A DNA stretch of 64,000 nt from Bdellovibrio sp. (GTDB lineage Bacteria; Bdellovibrionota; Bacteriovoracia; Bacteriovoracales; Bacteriovoracaceae). The notes below the pieces were generated by a model, which saw only the letters and a program-made list of their open reading frames with translations, searched no databases and was not told the DNA's origin. The stretch spans positions 106,831-170,830 of the forward strand of contig JACPIU010000037.1 of the NCBI GenBank assembly GCA_016187935.1, given 5' to 3'. Of this stretch, positions 33,935 to 43,471 are shown in pieces. Numbering within the stretch: the first letter of the stretch is position 1; each line of letters begins with the position of its first letter. The translations under genes and the position numbers were made by a program.

Positions 33935-36760
33935 ATGAAGGCCCGTAGATTAACTCTCGCTCACAAAATCACCCTAGTGATGCTCGGCCTTGTTTTCTCA
34001 ACCTCTGTCGTTCTTATCGCCACATTTACAATTGGTAACAAGTACAATTTAATTGGGCAACAAACCAGTGAACTTGAAGATCATGTCGCTTATCTCTCAC
34101 CACTCATTTTGCGCAACATCGACCACCTTACCTTGCAGGCCCAAAAACTCAGTGACCTCTTCATTGAAACACTTCAATTTAGAGAAGAGCAATCCAAGAT
34201 CGACGATATATTATTGCATGTTGTGAAAACAAATCATTATCTGCTTGATGCAAGCTTCGAGCTATCCCGTCATAAAACGACTGTCTATAAACTACCACAA
34301 GGTTCGGTAAACGTTAGTACCAGTCGAACTGTTTCCAAAAAAGAAACTACGGCTTCTTTCTCACGTGTTTTTAGTTATAACAGACCAGAATGGAAGATGA
34401 AGGAAATTGCCGCCTTAACATTAACCTGGCCGGTGATTCTGCCAAATAACGAAATTCTCGGTATTCTCACGATGACCCTCAACTTTCAAGAAAACGTAAA
34501 CTTTGCCAAGCAACTTTCCACTTCGAAGTATCACATTTACCTTGCCAGCAGTGATGGTGAATATTTCTTCAACATGAACCAACAAGAAGCTATCGTTAAC
34601 AATAATCTGAAACCTCATCTGATGCAAAATGACTATCCAGAACTGGACTCTGTTTTTAAAACTACCCTTGAGGAAAAAGTTATTCCTAAAGTTAGTGGTT
34701 ATTCCGGTTTGGCGATTCACTACAAACGGTTAAATTTAGTACCCTCATCACTCACCGAACATTTTACAAATGAGAATAATTCACTGGTCCTCCTGCAAGT
34801 CATCGACTACTGGGAAGCTTTAAATGAATCCGAACATCTTAGAAAGAAAACATATTTCTTCGCTGCCGGTTTAATTGCCCTTGCCATGGTTATTGCCTAT
34901 GCCTTTTCTAAAATAATTTCGCGCAATCTCAATGCTATCACTGATGTCGCCCTTCGCTATACACGCGGAGAGACCGACATCCATGTCGATATAGCATCAT
35001 CCGATGAGATCGGGGTGTTGGCCACCGCTTTTCAGGCAATGATCCATCAAGTGAATGAGCGAACACGCAGAATCCAGCATAGCGAGGAACAGGCGCAAAA
35101 TGCCAAAGATAAGATGGAAGAGGCCTTAAGTGCCAATCAAAAATTATTAGAAAATACTCAAATACAAAATACTGAAATCTGCAAAATCAGCAAAGAGAAA
35201 GATGACCTGTTGGCGGTCGTGAGTCATGATCTGAAAAATCCGCTCTCCGTTATTGAAACCAGCATGAGTCTGATCATGGAAAGCTGTCCGATGCTGTCTC
35301 CCGAAAACCTTGATCTGGTACAACGGTCCAAACGAGGGGCTAGATTAGGAATTAATTTAATTAAAGACCTGCTGGACATTGCCCGTCTGGAAGGCGGTAT
35401 AAGATTCTTCCCGGAAGTCTTTGATCTCAAAAAACTTCTCAATGATTGCGCACAAAACTTCACTTTGTCGACTCAAGACAAGAAAATTCAGCTCTTGATT
35501 GAAACTATTAATGGGATAGAGGTTTTTGCTGATCTTCGTCGCCTGGCCCAGGTCATTAACAATCTTTTATCCAATGCCATCAAATTCACTCCTGAAAGTG
35601 GTACCATTTCCATCCTTGTTCAAGAGAAATTTCAATTTCTCCGCCCACCGTTTGGACGAAGAAAAATTCTACAATTAACCATTAAAGATAATGGAATCGG
35701 TGTCCCAAAAGATAAACTGGATAAAATCTTTAACAAGTATGAACAGGCCCGTGTCGAAGACCGTGAGAATGGTACAGGTCTTGGTCTTACTATTTGCCAA
35801 AATATTTGCGAACTCCATAATGGAAAAATCACAGTAGAATCAGCAGAAGGAAAGGGTACATCTTTCACTCTCGCACTGCCCATTTTGACCAATTCTGAAG
35901 CAGCGACCGAGATAGGATGTTCACCGCATCTGATCCTCATCTCTCAGAATCTCGATGAATCAAACAAACTTAAAAACTTCTTGGTCGAACAGTTTAGAAC
36001 GATCAAAGTCACCACACTCACTCGTGAAAATTTTCTGGAATCGACAATAACCGCTTTTGAAAACCCTATTATCATGGCCGATGTCTTCTATCCGAAAATT
36101 CTAGAAAGTATCATTACCCTTCGCAAATCCGATACCTGGAACAATGTACCGATTTTCATTTTGGCTCCCAAATTTGGCAAGGACGTGCTCGACAAGTCTT
36201 TAGGAATAATCGATGGGATCATTGAGTGGCCTTCTGATCTGGCAAAATGTCTTTTTGTTTTACGCGATTATTTTCCTGACTTCAACTGGCCGGCATACTA
36301 TGAAAAAAATATCATCCAAGGATCAAAAGGAACAAATAATCCTGTATTCACCCTTCCTATGCTGGAAAAACACGCCTCTAAAATCCTTATTGTTGACGAT
36401 TCGGATGATACCCACCAATTACTCAAAATTATGCTCAAGAATCAGCCAGTCGAGTTGTTGCATGCTTATAACGGGATTGAGGGCACCTCGGTGTATGCCC
36501 ATCATTTGCCCGATCTGGTATTAATGGATGTAAATATGCCGCAGCTCGATGGTTTGATGGCAACTCAGGCCATTCGCTCCCTTGAGGCAAAACGCAGCCT
36601 GGAGCATGCAACCATTCTTGCAATTACCGCGGCCGACGATCAACGTTCCATAGAAAGATGTCTTCAATCGGGTATGGATGGCGCCTTTCCAAAACCGTTC
36701 TCTAAGTCCAAGCTCCTCACCATCATCCACGGTCGTTCAAATGAAAAAAAGGCAGCATAA
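33935..36760 (+). CDS. Hybrid sensor histidine kinase with degenerate and intact receivers
   Basis: The 941-residue inner-membrane protein has a first membrane helix (about 12-30), a periplasmic sensing region of about 270 residues (Cache-like by layout), a second helix (about 307-325), HAMP, a coiled coil and HisKA with phosphoacceptor His431 in VVSHDLKNPLSVIE. HATPase_c motifs follow (NNLLSNAIKFTPESG, IKDNGIGVP, GTGLGLTICQNI). A receiver-like domain at about 665-785 lacks the acidic pair and has Glu at the conserved Lys. A complete receiver ends the protein: ILIVDDSDDTHQLL, Asp865 in VLMDVNMPQLDG, and FPKPFSKS. No output partner lies beside it. AAAGGA precedes the start. Confidence 0.93.
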   Translation: MKARRLTLAHKITLVMLGLVFSTSVVLIATFTIGNKYNLIGQQTSELEDHVAYLSPLILRNIDHLTLQAQKLSDLFIETLQFREEQSKIDDILLHVVKTNHYLLDASFELSRHKTTVYKLPQGSVNVSTSRTVSKKETTASFSRVFSYNRPEWKMKEIAALTLTWPVILPNNEILGILTMTLNFQENVNFAKQLSTSKYHIYLASSDGEYFFNMNQQEAIVNNNLKPHLMQNDYPELDSVFKTTLEEKVIPKVSGYSGLAIHYKRLNLVPSSLTEHFTNENNSLVLLQVIDYWEALNESEHLRKKTYFFAAGLIALAMVIAYAFSKIISRNLNAITDVALRYTRGETDIHVDIASSDEIGVLATAFQAMIHQVNERTRRIQHSEEQAQNAKDKMEEALSANQKLLENTQIQNTEICKISKEKDDLLAVVSHDLKNPLSVIETSMSLIMESCPMLSPENLDLVQRSKRGARLGINLIKDLLDIARLEGGIRFFPEVFDLKKLLNDCAQNFTLSTQDKKIQLLIETINGIEVFADLRRLAQVINNLLSNAIKFTPESGTISILVQEKFQFLRPPFGRRKILQLTIKDNGIGVPKDKLDKIFNKYEQARVEDRENGTGLGLTICQNICELHNGKITVESAEGKGTSFTLALPILTNSEAATEIGCSPHLILISQNLDESNKLKNFLVEQFRTIKVTTLTRENFLESTITAFENPIIMADVFYPKILESIITLRKSDTWNNVPIFILAPKFGKDVLDKSLGIIDGIIEWPSDLAKCLFVLRDYFPDFNWPAYYEKNIIQGSKGTNNPVFTLPMLEKHASKILIVDDSDDTHQLLKIMLKNQPVELLHAYNGIEGTSVYAHHLPDLVLMDVNMPQLDGLMATQAIRSLEAKRSLEHATILAITAADDQRSIERCLQSGMDGAFPKPFSKSKLLTIIHGRSNEKKAA

Positions 36761-36804
36761 AAACTCCTTCTCTTAAAGCGGATAGGTCTTTACAATTACT
36801 ACCC

Positions 36805-37572
36805 ATGAAATGGTTAAAATACGCGATCTCGATAATATTTATTAATCTTTGCCCTGCAAGCTATGCCCAAGTTGATATGGGAATTGAAAGCTTGATTCGT
36901 AGTTTTCCCCAAGCTGTTTATCTCAAGGCCACTGGCGGTTACAGCGCTTCCCTATGGGAAAAGCGAGATAAGTCACCTGTCCTCTATGGGTTTGTTCGCC
37001 CCATGGCGAGTGTCCGCACCAGTGGTATTATCAACGCATTTGATGGACGTTTGGAAATTTATCCCATTTCTTTCTTTGGTATAGTGGGCGGTCGAGAAAC
37101 AGTCCTTCGTCAGGCGAAATCTCTCGACACCTTTGATTGTGCCTCGATTGACTGCCAAGGAAGAGTCTATAAAGACTATTTCGGAGGCCGCATGGCGCTG
37201 AAATTTAAGTCCACATTCCTTATGGCAGATATGCGCACCATGGCCCTGAGCTTTAACCATTCCAACCGCAGATTCAGTGAGGAACTCTCAACCCTCGAAG
37301 CTGGTCCATCCAAAGATCGACTCGTGAATTTCATAGGAATTGTGGGACAAGAAATCAATGATCAGTACGCCGCCGCACTTTTGCATATGGAGAACTCCAT
37401 GCAAAACACTTCCCAAAAATCTTCCATGACTTTTCTCTTGATGCAAAAGAAGTTACAGTCCCAAACTTTCTTGACTGGACCTGGTCTTTTCAAAACTCGC
37501 ACTGATTCGCAAATTTTTTCATTACTTTTTTTATGGAATTGGAAACCTGAAAAAGGATTAGTACTTTTTTAA
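36805..37572 (+). CDS. Secreted or outer-membrane protein of unknown function
   Basis: The 255-residue protein has a signal peptide (residues 1-21, ending ASYA before QVDMG). The mature part has alternating strands (KATGGYSASLWEKRDKSP, RLEIYPISFFGIVGG, GGRMALKFKSTFLMADMRTM) like a small beta barrel, ending LFLWNWKPEKGLVLF with a C-terminal Phe, as in outer-membrane barrel proteins. I recognise no family. It is followed after 11 bases by the amidohydrolase lipoprotein gene, probably in one operon. Confidence 0.65.
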   Translation: MKWLKYAISIIFINLCPASYAQVDMGIESLIRSFPQAVYLKATGGYSASLWEKRDKSPVLYGFVRPMASVRTSGIINAFDGRLEIYPISFFGIVGGRETVLRQAKSLDTFDCASIDCQGRVYKDYFGGRMALKFKSTFLMADMRTMALSFNHSNRRFSEELSTLEAGPSKDRLVNFIGIVGQEINDQYAAALLHMENSMQNTSQKSSMTFLLMQKKLQSQTFLTGPGLFKTRTDSQIFSLLFLWNWKPEKGLVLF

Positions 37573-37583
37573 AAAGGCCACTT

Positions 37584-38846
37584 ATGAAAAGCATGCTTTC
37601 TCTCTTTACCGCCGTTCTCTTCTGTACATCTTGCGATCTCGCCATCAGTAAACTGGCGGGAAATTTTTCCGGCCCACCGGAGCAAATGCAGAACGCCTTA
37701 AGCCCTGAGGCCCAGGACCTTATCCGCAAGGCCACGACAGGTCTGCGTCTAGATTGTGTGCGAGATATGCATGTCCATGTAGCTGGAGTAGGGCACGAGC
37801 ATGATGCTTTTGAAACCACTCAAGAACCTTGGGTCAATCCGAAGGCCCAATCGCGCATGAACTTCTCAACTTTTTTAAAATTCAAAATTTATCTCAACGC
37901 TGCCGGTATCCAAAAGTCCGAATTGCAATCACCCGAAAAAATTAACCAAGATTATTTCTCTAGAATCGTCGATCTCTGGAAATATGGTAAACTGCCCGGG
38001 AAGGCCCATCTCTTGGCCTTCGACAGACATTACAATGAAGACGGTACTCCCAACTCAGAAAACACATCTTTCTATATGCCCAATCATACTATTTGGGACC
38101 TCGCTCAAAAGTATCCGACCATGTTCACTCCTGTCATTTCAGTTCACCCTTATCGCAAAGATGCCATCCAGGAATTGGAAAAATGGGGGAAAATGGGGGT
38201 CAAATTTATCAAATGGTTACCAAACTCAATGCACATTGATCCAAGTCGTTCACAACTTGAAGCCTATTACGACAAGGTTAAAGAGTTAGATATGGCCATT
38301 TTAACCCACGTGGGAGAAGAACGTGCGGTAGACGGAGACCAATTTCAGAAGCTTGGGAACCCTCTCCTTTATCGGAAAGCCCTCGATAAAGGGGTCAAAA
38401 TCATTATGGCCCATGTCGCCAGCTTGGGAAATTGTGAAGACTTTGAGCAAGGAGGAGAAAAATCTTGCTTCCAACTTTTCTGGCGACTCTTTAACGAAGA
38501 TAAGTATAAAGGAATACTCTTCGGCGAGATTTCGGCCGTCACGCTTCATACCCGCATCGGCGAACCACTTCTGAAAATTTTAGAGAATCCAGAATTGCAA
38601 GTACGCCTCGTCAATGGTTCTGACTATCCCTTACCTGCCATAAATTGGATTTATCGCACTTCACAGTGGAAAGACCTGGGTTACATCACTGACTCTGAAC
38701 GCGAATCTTTAAATCAAATCTATCATTATAACCCTTTGCTTTTTGATTTTGTTTCCAAACGCACACTCCATCACCCTAAAACAGGCATGCAACTTCGCCC
38801 TGAAATTTTCTATTTGCCCAAAGAATTAGGTGGCTGCGTCTATTAG
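37584..38846 (+). CDS. Amidohydrolase-family lipoprotein
   Basis: The 420-residue protein has a short leader (MKSMLSLFTAVLFCTSC) with a possible lipobox at Cys17; the -3 residue is Cys instead of Leu, so lipidation is likely but not certain. The body is an amidohydrolase_2 TIM barrel: HxH in VRDMHVHVAGVGHEHD, a His in AILTHVGEE, a second in IIMAHVASLGN and the catalytic Asp in LVNGSDYPLPA. The substrate is unknown. An envelope location for this metal-dependent hydrolase is unusual. The stop overlaps that of the convergent barrel gene. Confidence 0.85.
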   Translation: MKSMLSLFTAVLFCTSCDLAISKLAGNFSGPPEQMQNALSPEAQDLIRKATTGLRLDCVRDMHVHVAGVGHEHDAFETTQEPWVNPKAQSRMNFSTFLKFKIYLNAAGIQKSELQSPEKINQDYFSRIVDLWKYGKLPGKAHLLAFDRHYNEDGTPNSENTSFYMPNHTIWDLAQKYPTMFTPVISVHPYRKDAIQELEKWGKMGVKFIKWLPNSMHIDPSRSQLEAYYDKVKELDMAILTHVGEERAVDGDQFQKLGNPLLYRKALDKGVKIIMAHVASLGNCEDFEQGGEKSCFQLFWRLFNEDKYKGILFGEISAVTLHTRIGEPLLKILENPELQVRLVNGSDYPLPAINWIYRTSQWKDLGYITDSERESLNQIYHYNPLLFDFVSKRTLHHPKTGMQLRPEIFYLPKELGGCVY

Positions 38847-40132
38847 AAGATGTAGTTTAGTCGTGCATAACTGGTGTCGTTTGAGCGGTATGAACTCCAA
38901 AAGCTGTCACTCTTTGGGGATTCAAGCATTTCCAGACCGGCGGAGACAGTGGCCTGCTTACTAAGACGATAATTAACCGCCTGAACCCATAATCTATCCT
39001 GCATCTGCCAATCATAGCGATAGGACACATCGAACGACCAATAGTCGTTAAAAAGATATTTCCCACTTACCCCTGAGGCATTCTGCCAACGGATCTTCTT
39101 TCCAAACAGGTTTTCACCCTGGGTAGGGGGTGAGAAAGATTTAATTTGATGGAGCCCGACAGACATCTCTGGTTTGTTATAGCTAAGTCCGGCAAAGCCA
39201 TAATAATAATCCTCATAGACAGGCTCAATTTTAAGCGGTTCAAACTCGAAGGTAGGATCCCCCCCACGTTCAGGAATAACCACCATCCCACCCATTTGGG
39301 CCACAACATCCCCAAATTCTTGCTCCGCTTCGGCACCATAAATCCAATGATGGTTAGCAAAAGGTTTGGCCCGAACTCGCGCCTGCTCCTCTGTATCCTG
39401 TTCATAGTGCCCCGTAGCATTGAGACGCACCTGATTTTCTGGCTTATAAAGCCCGTAAACTGATACCCCCCCGCCTTCCGACCAATTCATTTTCACCCGA
39501 CCGCCAACAGATGGTTGGAAGATAATAGTCTTCATCTCAGGCATATCTAGCTCATAATAGATCGGAACTTTGGCCCCATTATAATAAACCTGTTCAGGGG
39601 GCATTTTGCTCCATTCATTAGGTGCGGTGACATCGCCATTTTTAATGTCATAACCAGGGTTTAATTGGGGAATATATACATAGGAAGCGAAAATATCGAT
39701 TTTCAACAATTCCTGCTGATGGACCAAATGAATCCCGGCCAATCCTTCCATATCCTCTTCAAGTAGATTAAACCCTCGTTGGGCGTTGAGATCGCCAAGA
39801 AGCCAGAATTTTTCGTGGGGGTTCCAATCTAAAATGTGCCGACCATAGTACATCTGTGTATGCCCCCTATCAGTCCGCAAGTAGGCCTCGGGAGCAGAAT
39901 AAATAGTTCCCTGTTCACCAAAGTGACGTACATGAAACTTAAGGTAACTCGAATACTCGCTCTTGTAATCCTTGGCCTTCTCGAAATCAAAACCGAACCA
40001 ACGTGGCGATGCCTCAGTCATGGCCGGTGTATTCAGACGTCCCAGCTCTTGATATGAGAAGCCCGTTTCGGCCCGGGAAAGTTGACTTAAAGACAGAACC
40101 ATCACAAAAATTATGACAAAACAATAAACCAT
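38843..40132 (-). CDS. Outer-membrane beta-barrel protein
   Basis: The 429-residue protein has a signal peptide (residues 1-21, ending LSRAE) and many amphipathic strands with Tyr/Trp girdles (EDYYYGFAGLSYNKPEMS, FNDYWSFDVSYRYDWQMQD). It ends in DTSYARLNYIF; the terminal Phe is the usual signal for the BAM machinery. I see no known porin or autotransporter motif. It is convergent with the amidohydrolase gene (4-base overlap) and divergent from the EF-hand lipoprotein gene. Confidence 0.8.
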   Translation of the reverse strand: MVYCFVIIFVMVLSLSQLSRAETGFSYQELGRLNTPAMTEASPRWFGFDFEKAKDYKSEYSSYLKFHVRHFGEQGTIYSAPEAYLRTDRGHTQMYYGRHILDWNPHEKFWLLGDLNAQRGFNLLEEDMEGLAGIHLVHQQELLKIDIFASYVYIPQLNPGYDIKNGDVTAPNEWSKMPPEQVYYNGAKVPIYYELDMPEMKTIIFQPSVGGRVKMNWSEGGGVSVYGLYKPENQVRLNATGHYEQDTEEQARVRAKPFANHHWIYGAEAEQEFGDVVAQMGGMVVIPERGGDPTFEFEPLKIEPVYEDYYYGFAGLSYNKPEMSVGLHQIKSFSPPTQGENLFGKKIRWQNASGVSGKYLFNDYWSFDVSYRYDWQMQDRLWVQAVNYRLSKQATVSAGLEMLESPKSDSFWSSYRSNDTSYARLNYIF

Positions 40133-40170
40133 CTTTCCATCCTGCCTAATGTTGAACTATTGTGTCAAAT

Positions 40171-40186
40171 GACTCACTATTGAGTC
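40171..40186. promoter_or_regulatory. Inverted repeat between divergent envelope genes
   Basis: GACTCA and TGAGTC flank a 4-base centre in the 239-base region between the barrel and EF-hand lipoprotein genes. It starts 39 bases from the barrel start codon and could be an operator. Confidence 0.35.
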
Positions 40187-40371
40187 CCCCAGAATAATTG
40201 TCACCTCAAAGTTGAATATTTACCCTAGGGAGCAACTTTATCCAATTTACACAGATTAATCGACAAATCAACTCCGGCAATTTTGGCCTCAAGTCATCGA
40301 CAAGACTCCTAGGCAAGGCCATGCTTTACTTATTGGAGGGAGTGCTTGGGAAAAAGACTGGGAGAAATTGC

Positions 40372-42576
40372 ATGAGTTTGAAACGATCTAAAACCGTGGG
40401 AACTTGGTGGGCCTTATCCTTAGTATGTCTTGTCCTGATGGGTTGTTTTAACAAAGATTCCCCAGTAGAAACAGATAGTTACGATGTTGGCAACTTTCAA
40501 AATAGCTGTAAGATCGATGCCGATCGACTCAAGAAACTGCTCGAAACTGACGTCACAGCAGATATTACCTGCGTGGAAAACAACCTGAAACAGTTCTCCG
40601 AGTTCGTGAATCGTGCCAATCCCAATGTAGTCAAGCGAGAGGATTTAGAAAAATTTATTAATAAGTTCTTTGTTAAAGAAAGTACCGCGATGATTAAATC
40701 GCTGCGCTTTCTGTTTGAACTCAATACCTTATTACTACGCGACCAGCGGCACCAGATCTCGGTACAAAATATCGGAAATATCTTCGACCTTATTCGTATG
40801 GCCAATCGCTATGGTGCTCCTCTCAACCATATTTTCAAAAAGATCACCGAGCAAAAGCAAAATTATTGGAATCTGCGTCCGCAAATCGAATTTCTCTTGG
40901 GAAATCTGACCAAAGACTTCGTAACCATTTTGGCACGTGCCAACGGTCCATCCTCACAATTAGCGGTCATGGAATTCATCTCCGAACTTAAGAAATCACT
41001 CGACTTAAATGATGACCAGCTTGACTTGGAACTCATCGAAAGCTTCCTCTTTGTCAAAAAAATATTCATTGGCGGCGAACGATCAACAGTCTCGACTGAT
41101 GAAATAACCGCCATCATTCCAAAAATTGGCCAAGCTGTCCTTTTGGTATTTGACTTTGTTTATTACAAAGATGCCGATGCGCCGGAAAAAAAGGATAAGG
41201 CCCTCTTTTTCTTGCAAAGAACGCGATTGCTCGGCAGTCTCTTCCATCCTTGGGACACCGATGAACATATTTTCAAGCATAACGAACTCATCAACGTGGT
41301 AGAAAAATTAACTGAAGGAAAATTTGATTTCAATGTTCGAAATATCGAAGAGTCTATCGTCAATATTAAAACCAAACTTATTGGCTCTGATCCCAATAAC
41401 TATACTTTCGGTGATATAAATAAAGTACTGAGTTGGGGTGTTGCTCTTTTCGAGCAGTACTACTTTAATGACGTCACCTATGAATACATGAAAGAGACCA
41501 TGGAGAGCAATGGCCCTCTTAAAGACCTCGTCCGTCCTGAACTTCCCGAATATGCCGAATTTCCACGACCACGCGTCTTTGAATTATGGAACGAATTCAA
41601 AATAATTGTGACTCAATATCGCGTCTTTCATGCGCCAGAAAACATTCAATACTATACCAATGATTACATGCGCTATCTCTATGGCATTAATCTGCAAACC
41701 GTGCTTCGTTTTGGATTAAATAAGGCACTCAATGCTTATGGCCATCCTAAAATTGACCCCATCACCGGCAAACCTTTGTTTATGGCCGCAACCATTGATG
41801 AATTGCGCACCTTGCTCCTTGATTTAAAGACTGCCATGGTGGAGTTCGAATTGTGGCCGCACTTTTTCGAACGATTCTTATCTGAGGCCATGAATTCATC
41901 TGACCTTTTCCAGTACCAGTCAGACGGAGATGGTGTGATTCGTCTGGATGAAGCCACGGAATATGTGGCCAACATTATTTCTTCACGGACTCTAGCATTG
42001 AAAATGTTTGATGTTTTAAAAACCCACTGCCCCGTCATGGATGAAGAAGATAAAAGTTTTGAGGTCCAATGTTACCGTGAACATTTCTTTTCATCCCTAT
42101 TCATTGACTTGGATTATAAGAGATATTTCCCCAAACTTTATGACTATGTAGTCTTTTCATCTGACTCTGAGGTTCAGCAATTCCTCATTAGTGTTGAAAG
42201 TTTTGCCAAAGAAATTCGTGATATCAATGTGCCTATGTCAACAGTTGATATTGGTCGTTTGTTTGTCAGTCTATCCAATATTGAAACGACCTTTATTCGC
42301 TACGACATGAACTATAATAACATCATGGACCGGGATGAAATTGAACAAGGCTGGAGTGTTTTCAGACCAACGATTATGGGCTTTGCCAAGCTCAAACCTA
42401 ACCAAGAAAAGTTGGGGCATTCTATCTTTCTTTTCATTATAAAAAAGATGAAAGTCCCTTCTACAGTCGAAGCCATTTTCTTCCATCTCTTTGGCAACAA
42501 AAAAGAAGTTACCGCACGTCGCTTGAACATCGGAGCGATCTTGGCCTTGGTGGCCGCGGCCACCATCGGTGAATAA
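40372..42576 (+). CDS. Large EF-hand lipoprotein
   Basis: The 734-residue protein starts at ATG 40372 (GGGAG upstream); an upstream ATG at 40321 in the same frame is not needed. The leader ends in a clear lipobox (CLVLMGCFNK), so it is a lipoprotein. The body is mostly helical with no catalytic motif I recognise. Two EF-hand-type calcium loops lie near the C-terminus: residues 516-527 (QSDGDGVIRLDE, first position Gln) and 645-656 (DMNYNNIMDRDE, canonical). Calcium-dependent binding or folding in the envelope is inferred. A final hydrophobic segment LNIGAILALVAAATIGE ends the protein. Confidence 0.8.
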   Translation: MSLKRSKTVGTWWALSLVCLVLMGCFNKDSPVETDSYDVGNFQNSCKIDADRLKKLLETDVTADITCVENNLKQFSEFVNRANPNVVKREDLEKFINKFFVKESTAMIKSLRFLFELNTLLLRDQRHQISVQNIGNIFDLIRMANRYGAPLNHIFKKITEQKQNYWNLRPQIEFLLGNLTKDFVTILARANGPSSQLAVMEFISELKKSLDLNDDQLDLELIESFLFVKKIFIGGERSTVSTDEITAIIPKIGQAVLLVFDFVYYKDADAPEKKDKALFFLQRTRLLGSLFHPWDTDEHIFKHNELINVVEKLTEGKFDFNVRNIEESIVNIKTKLIGSDPNNYTFGDINKVLSWGVALFEQYYFNDVTYEYMKETMESNGPLKDLVRPELPEYAEFPRPRVFELWNEFKIIVTQYRVFHAPENIQYYTNDYMRYLYGINLQTVLRFGLNKALNAYGHPKIDPITGKPLFMAATIDELRTLLLDLKTAMVEFELWPHFFERFLSEAMNSSDLFQYQSDGDGVIRLDEATEYVANIISSRTLALKMFDVLKTHCPVMDEEDKSFEVQCYREHFFSSLFIDLDYKRYFPKLYDYVVFSSDSEVQQFLISVESFAKEIRDINVPMSTVDIGRLFVSLSNIETTFIRYDMNYNNIMDRDEIEQGWSVFRPTIMGFAKLKPNQEKLGHSIFLFIIKKMKVPSTVEAIFFHLFGNKKEVTARRLNIGAILALVAAATIGE

Positions 42577-42617
42577 TTAGGCCAAGGACAACTCTGTATT
42601 TTTCTTGAGAATTCAAA

Positions 42618-42638
42618 ATAAAATTTTCAAAATTTTAT
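42618..42638. other. AT-rich 21-bp palindrome after the EF-hand lipoprotein gene
   Basis: Ten-base arms (ATAAAATTTT and its complement) surround a single central C. There is no U-tract, so it may be a weak hairpin, a protein site, or chance in AT-rich sequence. Confidence 0.35.
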
Positions 42639-42744
42639 GCCGAAATGCCAGATTATTTGGAGAATCCGCAACACTGATTGACATGAATTACATGAAAATG
42701 CCATGACTTCATTGGGAACAATAAAATAAAAACATGACGAGTCT

Positions 42745-43167
42745 ATGGCAAAGCTCTTATTTATAGATGACGATCCAGAAATTCGAAACTTATATGGATC
42801 TTTTTTACAAAGGCGTTTGCACTGTCTTAGCACATCTAGGTACAATCGAAATTCCGTCACTCTGTGCGAGAATGGACCCCAGGCCATCGCACTCTTGCAA
42901 AAGGAATTGAATTTTAATTTGATTATTTGCGATTATGCCATGCCCATTAAAAATGGCGCAGATGTTTGGGCCTATGTTCAGGAATTTTACCCTGTAATTC
43001 CTTTCATTCTTTTCACATCTCAAAAATTAGAAGAACTACCAGAATTTGGCGATTCATTTCGAAGAAGTGGCAATGTCTGGCTTCAAAAACCGGCATCGCC
43101 GGAAAAACTTCTGCAGGTCGTTCATTCCCTCTTATCAGAAGAGTCCGCAGGCCTGTTTATGGCCTAA
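42745..43167 (+). CDS. Single-domain response regulator with loop insertion
   Basis: The 140-residue receiver has the acidic triplet (LLFIDDDPEIRNLYGSF), phosphoacceptor Asp63 in LIICDYAMPIKNG, Thr/Ser in ILFTSQKLE and Lys in VWLQKPASPE. An insertion of about ten residues (CLSTSRYNRN) lies between the first helix and second strand. It has no output domain. No kinase is adjacent; the hybrid kinase at 33935 is the nearest. Its 3' end overlaps the convergent Sel1-like gene by 33 bases. Its ribosome site is weak. Confidence 0.88.
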   Translation: MAKLLFIDDDPEIRNLYGSFLQRRLHCLSTSRYNRNSVTLCENGPQAIALLQKELNFNLIICDYAMPIKNGADVWAYVQEFYPVIPFILFTSQKLEELPEFGDSFRRSGNVWLQKPASPEKLLQVVHSLLSEESAGLFMA

Positions 43168-43422
43168 ATGGCAAGCTCGCTGTAAAGATTCTTTGGCCAC
43201 ATCCATTTGTTTTCGCTCTTTGGCCAGAAGCCCCCGTTTAAAACACCCTAGGGCGTAGTCATGCTTGCAAGCTTTTTCATAATAGCTATCGGCAGAATCA
43301 TAATAACGTTGCCTCTCATTTATCATCCCCACAATAGTACAGGCAGCAGTGGCCTCTTCATGCTCACACAGCCATACATACATATCCTCTTTGAACCATA
43401 GATACAAAATTATTAAGAACAT
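43135..43422 (-). CDS. Small Sel1/TPR-like repeat protein with membrane anchor
   Basis: The 95-residue protein opens with a hydrophobic segment (MFLIILYLWFKEDMYVWLC) and continues with two Sel1-like helical repeats (YYEKACKHDYALGCFKRGLL and LQRACHLGHKQACGLF), each with a Cys pair as in Hcp-type proteins. The Cys may form disulphides in the periplasm. It lies 49 bases downstream of the GLUG lipoprotein gene on the same strand, so co-expression is likely. It could be a shortened member of a longer repeat family. Confidence 0.6.
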   Translation of the reverse strand: MFLIILYLWFKEDMYVWLCEHEEATAACTIVGMINERQRYYDSADSYYEKACKHDYALGCFKRGLLAKERKQMDVAKESLQRACHLGHKQACGLF

Positions 43423-43471
43423 CAAAGAGGCCAGAATTTTTAATATTTTGGAGAGATAACGAGAATTTTTC

